Assembly: GCF_030936135.1 (NCBI RefSeq) | Contig: NC_082602.1 | Coordinates: forward strand, 27,469,965-27,533,964 | Direction of reading: 5' to 3' | DNA: 64,000 nt | Source: Gavia stellata | Taxonomy: Eukaryota; Chordata; Aves; Gaviiformes; Gaviidae | Part shown: positions 38,060 through 51,680 of the stretch, in pieces | How the letters are laid out: every line of letters starts with the position of its first letter | Numbering within the stretch: position 1 is the stretch's first letter | Made by a program: the position numbers and the translations under genes | Notes under the pieces: generated by a model | The model's input: only the letters and a program-made list of their open reading frames with translations | Database searches by the model: none | Told to the model about the DNA's origin: nothing

Positions 38060-40966
38060 CTGTGAACACAAAAGAACTTGTAATTATTTTCTACACAGGT
38101 AAAGTGCTGTTCACTTATGTTCCAACTGAATGAAAAAATAGCTTGTGATTTTACACACAATAACACAGTAGAGCTGATGAACAGCCACAGGAACTTAGCT
38201 AATAACATGTTACCTTTGTGTCACCACACAAAATATTGAAAATACCAATACTGATTATTTAGTTGAAGTACTGACACTCGGCAGCAACAGCATTTTGCCC
38301 AGCTCCTTCAAATGACATAAAATTTCAGGGATTTCTCCTCTACGGACCCATAAACAAAGAACCAAATACAACACTTCTTTAAAAGAGCAGAATTGTGGGA
38401 TACTAGTTGGTTACTTCCTGTACACTTGATTATTTCCCGCCCCCCATCATTCTCATTCTCTTCCATAAGATATTCTCCTCGTTGTTCATCCTGTGCTTTA
38501 TTGCAGTGGGGGCGTAAGGCTTATTTTCTACAAAAGCAACTGGCCCTTCTTTATTTTGGACATACAGTCTCCAATAACTTTGCAATTTTCACTTCCCCTT
38601 TTACCTCTTCAGATTTCCCTGTTTAATGCCTGCTATCTTCTGCCATTACCAGAGCCAATTCTCTGCTTATCACAGAGTTGATGTCAAAAAAACCAGCACT
38701 CAATTCGGGAAGGATCCTTGTAGAGATTTGCAAGCTGAATATACTTTTTATTAGCTTCTCCTGTATGGATAGCTAAACTGTTCCCATAAAGCTTTCCAGG
38801 TCACCTTTGAATGGGTGTCAGGCACATCTGTAGGGCAAAGGTGGCAAGTGGATTGATTTTGAATAGCGTGTAATAGGGCTGAGGTTTGGCAGCTACAGTC
38901 TCCTGAGAGGGAGCAGCTCCCTGCTATGGGTTGCCAGTGATTGCTGTAGTCTGCAGGAGACAATTTTAGCGACTAATGTAGAGGCAACATGCCATGAATA
39001 TCATGAGAGCATCTTGCTTCTTTGAGAAACAACAGAGCTTGGATTCTGCAGGATTTCTGTTTTCACACTTAAACTTTAATTTGGGGCAGAAAAACAGTGT
39101 AGGACAACATGCTAGAGCATTGCTGATGTCTACTGTACACTGTGAACAGAATTGCAGATGACAATTCTATTTATTTCCAAATTTTTTCTTATTTTTGATT
39201 TTTTTTAAAAACAACAAAAGGTTAGTGATACTTTGACCTTCCTTAGACTGGTCATTTGTTTCGCAAGATGTTGAAAGTATTTGATTCAATCAGTTCCACC
39301 AGTCACTTCACTTTCAAGTAACAAACTAGTTTTGTTTACACCTGGATTTATGTCTCTCTCCCCGCTACAAGCAGCTTTTCCCAACCTAGCCCTTTTGCAC
39401 ACGCAATGTCTACTCAAAAATGTCTCACCATCCTTTTCTCACTCATGCCTCTCTATGAAGCACACTTTTTCTGCTGCTGAATTGCAGACACTGCTCAGTA
39501 GAAATTTATAAACTAAGCTGTTAACTGTATGATCTTAATAATGCAAAGCTGCTATTCCTCCATATGGCAGTTCTCCGGTTGCTTGCTATATTTTATGTCA
39601 AATTTAGATCATAAACTTTCCCAAGCAAACACATGGCTTGAACCTGTATTTTACTTAGCATGCTCATTTTCATAACAAAATTAGTCTTTCCCACTCCTCT
39701 CTTTTTGCTTGCAGTCTCTAGTACAAAGTTGCCTGCATTGTCCCTATGCTACCGTGCTTTTATAGCTTCTATAAAAAAAGTAGGAGATAAAAAAACTAAA
39801 AAAAAAATGAATTTAGCCCAACAAAAGGTCATGGCAAATGAGAAGAGTTCACACATCAGTTGATAAACATACACACTATAGCCCATAAAGATTAACACAT
39901 AATGAGTTGGAATAAAGAGAAGCACTACTCGTCAGTGTCATCCTGTCTCCCACCTGCAAACAGGAACTTTTAAGATCTAATTTTGCCCTTAATGGTGCTA
40001 CAGTCCCCCAACTATTCACTTTTTGTGGCCCTTCTCCCCTGACAAGAAACATGGATACGATCAAAGTCTTGTTCTGTAAGACTATCCTTCATACAAAGTA
40101 ATATTCCTTTCTGCACCATGCCCCCCAACTTACTGTGCATGGTTACAAAGTCTGTCATAGCTCAGCATCCATTTTCCCTCCTAGGCAGATCGCAGAGTGA
40201 GCTAACAAGCCAAAAAGAGAGAATCAAGTAACAAGCTGGTCTAACTTTTTGTATTTTGTGTGAACAGACACTCATTGGAGTAAAATACTGAAGTCACCCC
40301 TGCACATGTGTACATCTGAGGGGAAAAAATCAATGAAGCAGCACCACTGGAAATTAATAATATCTGCATTTTGGTGTTTTGGGAAACAGTTGTCAAGGCT
40401 GAAATGCCCAAATGCTAACAGATCACCAGCCAGAAGTCCAAACAACACTTCTAGCTTAAATGAAGCATCTCCCCAAATCTTCTACTGCTTCTCTGTCCTG
40501 AAGGGAGAAGGATTTCTGCAGCAAAAGCTCTTTCTCTCTATCTCAGAAACTACTGGGAGTTAAATCTCAAATTCTGGAGCTTTCTTGTAGCTCCCAGGCC
40601 TTGTTACAGCTCTTCACAGGAAAAATTTACACCCATCACATCTATCTTCATGTGCGGAACCACTCTGCTTGGTTCAAGTCTGCTACAGACACACCAAGTT
40701 TAATCTTACAGATCTGGCAAAGATCACTTGATAAAAAGTAAATCACGCCCCCAGCACTATGAAGGCATCACAAGATTTCTTGAAGTCCACAGGACAAATC
40801 TGCTAAAGTAATGAGTTACAAACACTCCACGCACACCAGGCTGGGACAGTGAGACCATACTCGAGCCACTCACTCGCTTTCAGCAGTGTCAGGCAGGCAC
40901 ATGAAGAGCATTCTGCAGGGCATTCTCCCCTTGCCTCTTCATGGTCCCAACGGCCCTCCCAACCCC

Positions 40967-41016
40967 TGCCACCACCCAAAACCAAGCCCATTTTCTTTCT
41001 TCCCTCCCAAGTGGCC
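40967..41016. repeat. 50-bp repeat pair, copy 1
   Basis: This shares 46 of 50 positions by eye with copy 2 at 42244-42293 in the same orientation, beginning TGCCACCACCCAAAACCAAG. The flanks diverge quickly. It is either a local duplication or two copies of an unrecognised dispersed repeat. Confidence 0.85.
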
Positions 41017-42243
41017 ACTTGGTAGCTTGGTAGGTTTGAACAGTGACCAATTTAAAGCCAAAAGCTTGTGGCCTGCTGGGAGGAAAAGATATTTACTGCC
41101 TCCTGTACTACTTGCCTCCACACACTCCTATTACAAGTCCATTCTTCTTGTGGTGTTAACAGCAGTTGTCTTTGCTATAGGAGCAAAAAATGTTAAGTCA
41201 GAGAAGCAACCCTTTCCAAACTATCTATTTTTCAGTTAGTTTCCAAGCTTGTTTCAGACAGACTGATAGTATCAGAAAACGTAATTCTTACCAGGCACAT
41301 AAAATTCTTCCAATCAATTTCTCTTTTGCTATATAATAGTATCTTCCCATAACGTTTACTGAAGTTGGCACAGGAAGCCTCTCCATCCCAGGCAGAATAT
41401 CCCAGAGGTTAATTAATTAGTGAGTCATCCTGGCAAAAGCGGAACTTTCCATTATTCTGGAAGTGTTTTCAGTTCTTAACTGATACCATTGGTGATAACC
41501 TATCAGCAAAGATAACAGCTACCCTGTACAATGAAGATCCAAGGGGCAAATAGCAGGCATTGTGGAGATGCACAGCATTCTAATCAATGAGAACACAGAT
41601 AGCTAACAATAGACAATTCTGAACAGATACTATATGTACAAACGTTTAAGGATTAAACTGGCTTTTGCTGAAAGATGGTGATAAGGCTTAGCAATACAAA
41701 CAATACAGAGTCCTAGCCAAAGGTCATCCCTTTCTGCATTTTGTTTTAAATGCAGTGTAATGACTTTACAATTGCTGTAGTGCAAGGAATTCAATCCTGC
41801 TACAGGAGAAAAAAAGGCAAGAGAAGCATCTGATCCATGAGTTTATTAGATATAAGATATCCTGTAATCTATTTTTAGCTCTCTATCAAATAACTCCAAA
41901 GAAAGGCTATAAAGGCATAATCAAAAACAAAAATAGAATTAAGTTCTGCTATTTGGACCACATCTCGGGAAAACAATTCGGTTTCGAAGGCAAAAATCTA
42001 AAGTTTACACAGTAGTTACCTAAATAAAAATAAACAAAAAGCCTCAATTTGAGATTATTCTAGATGCTAACCTATTAAAATAAGGCTGTCTCTTTCACCC
42101 ACTGCTATCAGCGTCAGCTTTCCAGACTGTAGTGAGAACTAAACCAAGTCCATAATCCTCAGAGTTATCTTGTGAGCTCAGCAAGGTATTATCCTAAAAG
42201 GGAAAGAAGGGAAACCAAGGAAAACTGGAAGCCTTTCCAACAA

Positions 42244-42293
42244 TGCCACCACCCAAAACCAAGCCTATTTTCTTTGTTCCCTCCCAAGCAGCC
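42244..42293. repeat. 50-bp repeat pair, copy 2
   Basis: This is the second member of the direct repeat described at 40967-41016, about 1.28 kb away in the same STN1 intron. The four differences are substitutions, and no gap is needed in the alignment. Confidence 0.85.
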
Positions 42294-45200
42294 TACCAGC
42301 TAGCCTTGTTAGAATAGCTCCCCATTTAACACCCGAGTGATTTGTTCAACAGACTCAGCCCTGGCCAGTATATTTCTTGGCTTCTATTCCTATGTTCACC
42401 ATGTACCTTTTTCAAAAATGGTGAATGATTAAGAATTGGTCTTCTACCAATCCCAGTGAAATGTTTCTTGTTGTCTTTTCTCCAGATGAGATTAACAACA
42501 AAAGCTCTTGGAGAAAATTGCCTTAGTTTGAGATGAATCGTTTGGAGCAACAGAAAAGGTATCTTGCCAGCAGTTGTCTGCAACTGCTGGCAGACTGCTG
42601 CAAAGATTCTTTCTCAAGTTAGCTGTGAATCAGAAGCAGAGAATATTTACCCACCAATACAGGCTGCTTAAACATCCTACCAGGCGTTTACTCTTCTCCA
42701 AAGACTGCCACTACTATACTAGCGCAGATGATTTACACAGGAAGCAGCTCCGAGCAGTTAGAGTTGCCAACCCAGTGCATTAAACCAACTTAAAGTCACC
42801 ATTGGTTTACTTGAATAAATCAGGCTACAAACTGTGGCTGTTAAAGAATTGCTTCATGGGTCAGCCACATGTGGAAAAAGGAGCAGAGTCAACAGCTGGG
42901 TTTTGTAACAACCTCTGTCATCTGAATTGAACTCATCTGTGTTTGAGTCAACACCCTATGTGACAAATGAGTATTATTCAGTTCTTCATGATCAGCAGAG
43001 GCAATTCCAGCATGATACAGTTAAAACCACCATATTTTCTTGAAATGTTTTTAACTACCCAAGGCCACATACAACATTTTAAATTACAAACAAACAAACC
43101 CATTATCTTACTATACAAGTAGATCGCAGTAAGCTGGAAAGTAAAGCCTTTGGTTACAGATAATATGGAGTAAAGATTCTAAAAATTAAACTCACCCATA
43201 GAATTTTTAAAAATACATAATTAAAAGAAAGTTTTCAACACCAGTAACAAGACCAAAACTATCACTGAGACCAAAATACATTATTGAAAGACAAAAAAGG
43301 CTCCTGAAAAAAATATGTATTGGTATCAACTTTACAGCTGCTAGAAAACTATCAAACAGTAAGATAAGGTCAGTTTGGATCCACTTCCTACCTGGTAATT
43401 ATATTTAAAAAAAAAAAAAATCAAAGTAGGGTAAGCACTTTCAGTCTTTCCTAATAAACAACCTTCTGCTCCTGCTTATGTGAAGTCCTGTAACTTTAGA
43501 TGCTACATGCTGCAACAGATGTCAGTAAGGGCAGTACATGTTCTGTAGGTCTTATATAGAAGGCAAGTACAATTCCAATATAAAAAGATGGTTTTGAAAC
43601 AAAATTAAGAGCTAGAACTCCTCTGAACTTCCAGATGTTTAGCAGTTCCTGAAATGTTACTTGCACAAGCGTTAACGTCTGTCTAACCTCCTGAGACAAC
43701 ACATTTACCAAAAAGAATTACCGAATTTTTCTTAAAGATACTGCTTGACATTTTAAACATCATGTCTTTTAATCACATTGGATTATATTACAATACACTT
43801 CCCTGGCAAGGGAAGATGGTGCAAGACAAAAGACGCATCATCACAAACTTTAGTCAGAAGGGAGTCTATCAACAACATAGAAAGGTATTGCCCACAATGC
43901 CTATAATAATCAGGATATAGGTAAGAGCAAAAAACCCTTGTTTTATCAATAAACTGACAACCACTACTGTGTAATAGTCTTCCAGTGGAGTTACAGTCTC
44001 CATGTCATAACCTGTAATGTATTTCCCTTTTTCTGTTTTTTCCTTTCCACAGCACTGCCTAGAAATCCTTCTGGACAGGCACATGTGGCTGCACAAGACC
44101 AGACAGACTGGCTCCTCCAACATCAACAGTCTTGGAAGGAAGGGGGACAAAGCTTGCAGTTCTAGATTGCCACCTTTGGCATTGCAACTTGTTTTATATG
44201 CAAGTTAAACCTTGAAACAAGGTTTTGGCACCCAATTTTCCAAAAGCATGATTCTGGAAAACTAACAAGGAAGCGTGTGATAAAATAAAAAGTAGAAGTA
44301 GCTCCTTCTGATCCTTGTCCCATTTATTAGTCACAAGATATTTTCCTACGTATCAAGAAATCAGCAAACCACTCAACAGACCAGTAAACTAGCTCTATAT
44401 GTTTATTTATCATGGACAGCTGTAAGCTTACTATAAATAAGGTAGCAGTAGTCACTACTGATAGTCAGAAAGCTTCACTTGCTATTTGTATATTAAAGCT
44501 ATTGGATAGTTATGCTGAAACACCTTATTCAACTAATTCTCTAACCTGTCTTGAGTGAGGGTAGGAGGAAGGCTATGAAGATGGTTAATTCTCTCTGAAA
44601 GCTCTTAATCACCCACAGTGCTGCCAGATTGAGCTGAGCTACTGAAAAGACATTCTTTCACTGGGAGAGAAGGTTCTCAGTTATTAGTGTGAAATGAAAC
44701 CAAACAAAACTAAAAATAAATTACTTCTTATAAATAGTAAGTTTGCTGCTTGGAAAAACAGCAGTATGGACGCTTTGATAACAAGAGGATTCCAAACAGG
44801 CTCTTGGCAAAGGAAATTTTTTTTTTTGACAGATACATGTAATTTACTGATCCAACATAAAGGAATATTAACTCATTCAAGTTAACTAACAGAGCAGAGG
44901 GCATAAAACCTAATTCACCCCAGCTTAAAGCAACGCAGTTAGCTTTCCTGCTTTGGTATGGCAGTGTAAAACAGATTTAGTGCCACTTCTTGAATGAATA
45001 TTTTCACATTTCAGAAATTTGGGTAGAAGTGGCAAGCATTCGTTAATAGCTTTCTGAAGCTATTGGGCCTCTGAACTCCATGACAAGGTTGACTCAATTT
45101 CCAGAGGCAAGTTTTCCTGCTCATTTTCCTCCCTCCCCTTTAAATCAGTTTATGCATCTGGTATAAATTAAAACAGCCTATAGAATAAGATTAGAATTTC

Positions 45201-48200
45201 CATGAAGGTTCATAGCACAACAAAGCAACAACCAGAGGCTTCAAAATAATTAACCTACCATTTGGTCTAGGTGCACAGCTGTGATAAAGTTTTCAAAATA
45301 TTCCCAGCACATATCAAAGCATTAAGATTATGACAGACCTGCTTAATGCTCTGAAATAAATTTAAGTTTTTCTTTGCTATACAAGTGAACCTTTTAACTA
45401 CATCAGAACACTGTGAGGCTGTGCTTGAAACATGGTGTCCAAATAGCACTGTTGTTCGTATATACAAAATAATTAAAATCCAAATAATTTTGAATTCTCA
45501 GATCCAAATAGGACCATCATATATTCTGTAAGCTTAACTAGAGACTGAGATTACTCATTTGGAGCTCTTTTAGAAGACTGAGACCTAACTGTTAGTCGTC
45601 TTAGAAAGATTAATACAGTTAGATTGACACTGATCTCTGTTTCTAGAGTGGATGCGTTTGTTCTTTGTTTGGTTGGGTTTTTTATGCTATTCCACAAAAT
45701 TATTCTTTTTCTCCTCCAAATAAAGACTTGTAATGCTTCCTGTCTGAAGGCACTTCTTGTAGAAAAAATGTTTAGACATTCCAAAAGGCAAACCTGTTCA
45801 AAATGAAAGGCAGCAGGAAAAAGAAAAATACAAATTAATGTTTTATAAACCTGGGGGAAAAGAATTTTCAGCACAGTACAAAAATTTAAAGCATTTCAGA
45901 CTACGTATGTTATTACAGTATTCTCTCTTTTACCAGGGGAAGTTTGAACAATCATCCTACATAAGAACTAAGCTTTTGTTATGCTTTTCTAATGCTCCTC
46001 ACACAGGTCCTCTCAGCCAACATCTAGAAAAAGTATCAAAAGGGTGGGGGTTTTTGTATCAAAAATGGTACAATTCTCAGCCTGCTCTTCTCTGAATTTC
46101 TTTTGTAACTGTGCCTCCTTTCTGAGGACTCTAACTTTTATACCTGAAATCAAGCACAGGATTTCTTAGTCACACCCAGGCTGCTCTGACATACAAAACC
46201 AAAAAGTTTTAGAAATGCCAAAGGTGTGTAGATATTTACTGATTCCTTAAGACAAATTGTTCTGCACAATCTCTTACACTGCATTTTATGAACTTTGAAT
46301 GATCTGAAGAGTAGTACCTTCTCAGCTAAGGAAAGCTGGCTCATCACCCCTTATCTTCAGCTGCTAAACTCCATTAGGACCCGTTAAAAATCCAGAGACT
46401 TTGTCCTCTATTAACTTTCGGGTTAGCAATTTTTGTAACTCTCTGAGGGTGTTCTGAAATAATGAATATCTTACAGATGCTCCCTCTGAGGTCTGTCCAA
46501 ATCTCATCACTGAGAGCTGATATACGACTAATAAAGAACAAACCAAAACTGTTCAGGAATACCTGTCCTGCAACATGAGTATCTTCTTAATAGCTTTCTT
46601 CCCTACAGAGCAAAGAAGGCTAGACTTCTTTGCTAGTGGTAACTTTTGTCCACCTTTAAAAACTTTTTCTGAATCCAACAGGAAGGCACCAAAGGGACAT
46701 AAAACTATTAAGATTCTTGAAAGAAAATACATCTTCAATGACTGTGGCTACAATTTCTTACATTCCCTACATGAATCACTGTCACAGCTAACATGATAAA
46801 GTCAGCACTAATTCCAACTTCTTGGTATATAAAAATCAAAACAGCCTTTTATAAACAGATTTCAGTGTGTCCTTAATTGCATTTGAATTTGAATAGATGC
46901 CACTCCCTATCTCATGCTTCTGAAAATAAGTCACTCCTGTATACTTCATCCAGAACAATATATTATAGCTCAGCCAGAAGCCGTAGGAATTATTTTTCCT
47001 GTAGGTAATTTTTATTTTCTGCTACAGAAAATTCAGTCCACTTAATGTAATGGGCTTTTTTGGCTTAATCCATAAATATCGTGTGGTGTACTGTAAAACA
47101 TAATCTAATATCTAATCCACAAAATTAAAGGTCCCTTCTGTCAAAAAAAATAAAGATTCCAGGGCACTTGAGACAAAAAGTGCATCACAATACTCTGTTT
47201 TCTCATAAGCAGGTCCTAGTGCCCAAATTTTGCATATACTATTGTTGAACAGACAATAGCTGCTGTTTGCCTTAACAATTGACACATTATTACAGCTCCA
47301 CACACTGCTGCTGTACCAAGAAGAGATCCTACATAAAACCAAATTCTACTTTACAACACATAGTAAACTATTTTTTTGCCTCAAAAATGAGAATTACACA
47401 ATAGCTTATAAAAATCTAGGTAAAAAAAGAACATTACACATAAAGAAACTATTTTGAACATGGTTGTAATATAAAAATAACATTTTTCAATGAAAAACTA
47501 TGCTGTTTTCTCAGTAAAATCAGTTTATATTTTAAAGTCTAGCTTTGCATTAATAAACAGTTGGTATCTCACATTCTAAATGTTATTTACCCTTTTTGCT
47601 AGTAGACATGTCTCCAATATTATCCCACTGCAATGTCTCTCTTTGGGATATTACTAAAGAATCAGTAGTTTTCAGTGGTATCTTTTTGTCAGATTGACTT
47701 TTTTTTGTATGTATGAAATGTTTCCTACTTTTCAGTATGGTATATTTTTAATAATAGTTGTAGAAGGCATAATAAACTTCCTGCTTATGCTTATGACATA
47801 ACCAGGATTGGGTTTGCTGGCTGGCTGGCCAGCCATAATAAAAAACAGATTTAAAAATAACTCATTTTCATATTACAGAACAAGTTATTCAGTCCCAAGA
47901 TTCCAGAGCTGATCAGGATCACAAGAGAACACAATGTCCGTTCTGGAAAAAAAGGGTTCCTGGGAAACAGGAAGAAATTCAGGATTTGCAGAAAGAAAAG
48001 CAGCAATACATGTGGGTTTTTTATTCAGACATTTTTTGTGCCAGTATTGACTGAAAGCAATACTGAGATGCAAAGCTATCTTTATCCCTTAATAAATTTC
48101 TAATCCTAGCTGCTATGTGAACGAACGCAAATTTGAAAGCCACAAACAAAAAGAGCAAATCAGCTCGTGACTCCTGTGCAAGAGGAAAAGGTCCAATAAC

Positions 48201-49656
48201 CATCTGGAGAAAAGACAAACATGGTGGAGAATTTGTAATACATGCTTTCATGTGACTTAACTAAAGCTTCTAATACCCATCAGATGGAGGGGGGTCTGCA
48301 AATTTTAAATACTTTGCCTTGTGTTCATGTATAGTTTTGATCAAATAGATTTTGCTTTAAGTGAAATATAATCTCAAATTATTAAAATGGTTAGAAAGAA
48401 TACAGCGTTATAGCTAAGAGTAGTGGTATTTTAATCATAAATTATTTTAAAAGAAATCAATACTCTAGATAGACTCATTCATGTGTGTTTCTGTCAAAGA
48501 TTGTTATAGTCACCAAGACATGGAAAGAATCTTTATTAGACTAACTACTGTATTAAAAAAATGCAGGTAATCACCAATGCAGCTCAGTATTTTACTATTA
48601 CCTGAAAATTACCATAAAAGATTTTTTCAGTTAAATACAAGCCAAAAAGTGTCCAGCCTTCTCGAAAAATTTTATCATGAAAGAGGACCTGAAGTTTTAA
48701 ATTGCATTCATCAATAAAGAGAATCAACTATGTAAGTTTCAAGTTGTTGACACTTTCTGTTAAATGAGGTTTGCTTCTCACTCAAATAAGTATAAAAGCA
48801 CAACTTACCCCTCCAATTATATATAACTGCTTCCAAATATGTCTTGAAGGTGGTTTTCTTGCAGACCAACTAGAATAAGAAAAACATATTTCTCTTTTGC
48901 AATAACTTCAATGAAGTTAACACGTTAAAGCTTGAACACTGTTGACACAATATGTTTCCAAGAAATATTCTTGTATTATTTGTTGAAATATCTGATCCTT
49001 ATTCAAGATTTCTGTATCTACATTATTGCTTTTTCTTCTGACATTCGATTTCAGACATCATCAGTTTACTTGTAAACATTCAGGTAATTTGGCAACTTTT
49101 ATATTTGCTCTGTCATCATCCCAGAGCTGTTGCCCGATATGAAGAGAACTGCACTCCAAGAATTCTGCTGGCAGTGGTAACTCCATAGGTAGGAAGAACC
49201 AGCCCCGTCACATGTTTCCAGGACAACTCACCTCACACAGTTAAATACTGTGTGATAAAGCTAAGTATTTGAAAGGGGTAAGAGTGAATTGTCCTCTGAA
49301 GATACCGTTCCCCACTGACTACTGAAAAACCTAGGCCAATTTAGACTAAACACACTGATTTTTATGAAGCCAAAATTAGTTCAATCTTATTCCTAAACAT
49401 TTTAACACTGAATTTTTTCACTGCAAACATCAAATAATACCCTTATATGTTGAAGCTTCCAAATGCCACGTTTCTACGACAATTCTTAGATTAACCGGTC
49501 CTACCATAATGCATTAAAAAAAAAAAAGAAGTCCTGTAATGCATAGTTTCCAAGTTCTTGATAGGAGCTTGAGCATCGATTCTGGCTAATGAGATACGGG
49601 CAAGCTCTTGAGCATCTAACCTCTGGTATTATCATTTCTTCCTGTTTGTATTATAT

Positions 49657-50074
49657 ATGGGTCTGGAGCAGAAGCCTTATGGGGAGCAGCTGAGGGAACT
49701 AGGGTTGTTTAGTCTGCAGAAGAGGAGGCTGAGAGGAGACCTCATTGCTCTCTACAATTACCTGAAAGGGGGTTGCAGAGAGGTGGGTGTTGGTTTCTTC
49801 TCCCAAGTGAAAAGTGATAGAATGAGAGGAAATGGCCTCAAGTTGCGCCAGGGGAGGTTCAGGCTGGATATTAGGAAAAATTTCTTTACTGAGAGAGTGG
49901 TGAGACACTGCAATAAGCTGCCCACGGAAGTGGTGGAGTCACCATCACTGGAGGTGTTCAAGCAACGTGTGGACGAGGCATTGTGGGACATGGTTTAATG
50001 GGCATGGTGGGGTTTGTTGATGGTTGGACTTGATGACCTTACACGTCTTTTCCAACCTTAGTGATTCTGTGATG
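49657..50074 (+). mobile_element. CR1 LINE, 5'-truncated 3' end
   Basis: This is a close match to the 3' end of avian CR1 non-LTR retrotransposons. An open frame of 113 codons (49657-49998) encodes the C-terminus of the reverse-transcriptase ORF2, with [20 protein letters not shown], then [20 protein letters not shown] and [10 protein letters not shown] motifs. It is followed by the short CR1 3' UTR (GGTTGGACTTGATGACCTTA) and a GTGATTCTGTGATG tail, the degenerate ATTCTATG octamer that ends CR1. The 5' truncation is typical. It lies antisense to STN1 in its first intron, about 5 kb from the promoter. The remaining open frame suggests a fairly young copy, but it is not functional. Confidence 0.93.
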
Positions 50075-50459
50075 ACTGAACTATTCCTGTTACTCACATC
50101 AGAAATACCGAGCACAAAACAGTCTCTTTTTTGTTCCTCTGTGAAGACATCTTTAAATTTCAAATGCAGAACAGAAATACAAGTCTCTAAGCTACATATC
50201 TGTCAACTGCATGTTTAATAGAATGGCTTTAAGAGTGCTATATACAATACGGTCTCCCCTCTCAAGGCTTCCAGTAAATGGGTAACACGACTTGATGCTC
50301 CTTGGAGGAAAAATGTACAGCCTTTTAGGCCATTCTCTTACATCACAAAGAAATAAAAAGGGTTTTTTAGCCTTCTTTTGTATTTCCTTCTTCACCTTGT
50401 CATAAACATGGGTTATTAATTAATGATACCGCTAGCTCCTCTGTACTTACCACCATTAA

Positions 50460-51680
50460 TTACAGCATTAGAACACAGGAGTCAGGTACAGCATAGCAAG
50501 TGTAGAGGGGTCACAGACTAAGGACAAAAAGTTAAAAACTTGGCATGTACACAAAGAAGATGCAAATGTCAGAGGGAAGAAAAGGAATATCTTTAAGGTC
50601 AATATACAAGATGGAAAGAGACTGAAAACACCATGGTATTTAAAATCCACTGAACTGAGGTGCTCCTACGAGAAGGCAACACATTCAGAACAGTAGAAAA
50701 GGAAAAATGACTGATGATGAACAGGAGAAGGGAGAAAAAGGTCAGGTATGGGAGAGTCACCAAAAATTTCTCATAAAGCCTGAAGGACTGAGGAAAGTTA
50801 GTAAAGGTATGGTGGTACAAGGTGAAGTATCAAAACTTAATTCCATAAAATCCTGAACTCCAAGGAAAAAGGAGTCAGACAGAGAGAAGCAAGGCAGCTT
50901 TTGGAAGCTTATCTTCAGATACAGAGGCTGGACACATGAGGTCTTGGCAAAAACCAAGAATGCAAAAAGAAGGAGGTTAAAAAGGAAAGTAGGGGGTTAA
51001 CTAGAAGGATCTAGAAGTTACAGTGATGCTTAGAACTGAAATGAGTCCAATACAGCAAAAAACATTAACTTCGGGAACAGAACAGAGTAGAAATAATAGA
51101 GTCTATGGAAAAACACCACCATGTAATTGGAAAATATCAATGACAACACCACATACATCAAGTAAAGAAAACAGAATGAACAGTGTTGAGTGCCAAAGGT
51201 GACAGACAGATTAAGACAGATGAAACAAGAATTATGCCTCAGATTTAACCACGAACAAGCCACCTGCGGCCTTACAGCAGTTCAATGAACTCAAACATCA
51301 GAAAGAAGATTGGAGGAGATCAGTGAAAGCGTAGGTGGACAGTAAGTCAAGACAATATAAAAATATACCATTAAGTACTTTGAAAGAACTGAAGACAGGA
51401 TGTAGGACTGCAGTGAAAGGGCAATATATGCTGTGAAGAACACATTTCAAATTATATTTCTGAAGCAAGTATTTCTCTTCAATGAAGAGAAACTGAAGCA
51501 GAGCAGTTTAAATTAAAAAGAAGTAGAACTTCAAGAGGGAGTTAGGAACAGTAGCAAGTGTAAGCGTCAAAGTCAATGGGAAAGGATGGTGATATTATGC
51601 AGCAGAAAGTATAAAGGAGACTTCTAAACCTCAAAGAGATGAAAAAGATTGCAGTAAAGAGTTACAGCTATTTTTAAGCC
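50460..51680. other. Purine-rich, strand-asymmetric block
   Basis: For about 1.2 kb the plus strand is dominated by A and G; three 60-base rows I counted by eye were roughly 63-78% purine. As a result the minus strand shows several Phe/Leu/Ser-rich open frames of 60-77 codons that are composition artefacts. The block begins about 0.4 kb beyond the end of the CR1 copy. It may be an unrecognised ancient repeat. Confidence 0.55.

Noticed and set aside
47819-47834. GGCTGGCTGGCCAGCC palindrome
   Set aside because: It is a short isolated inverted repeat in intronic DNA with no neighbouring motif; this is compatible with chance and simple GGCT repetition.
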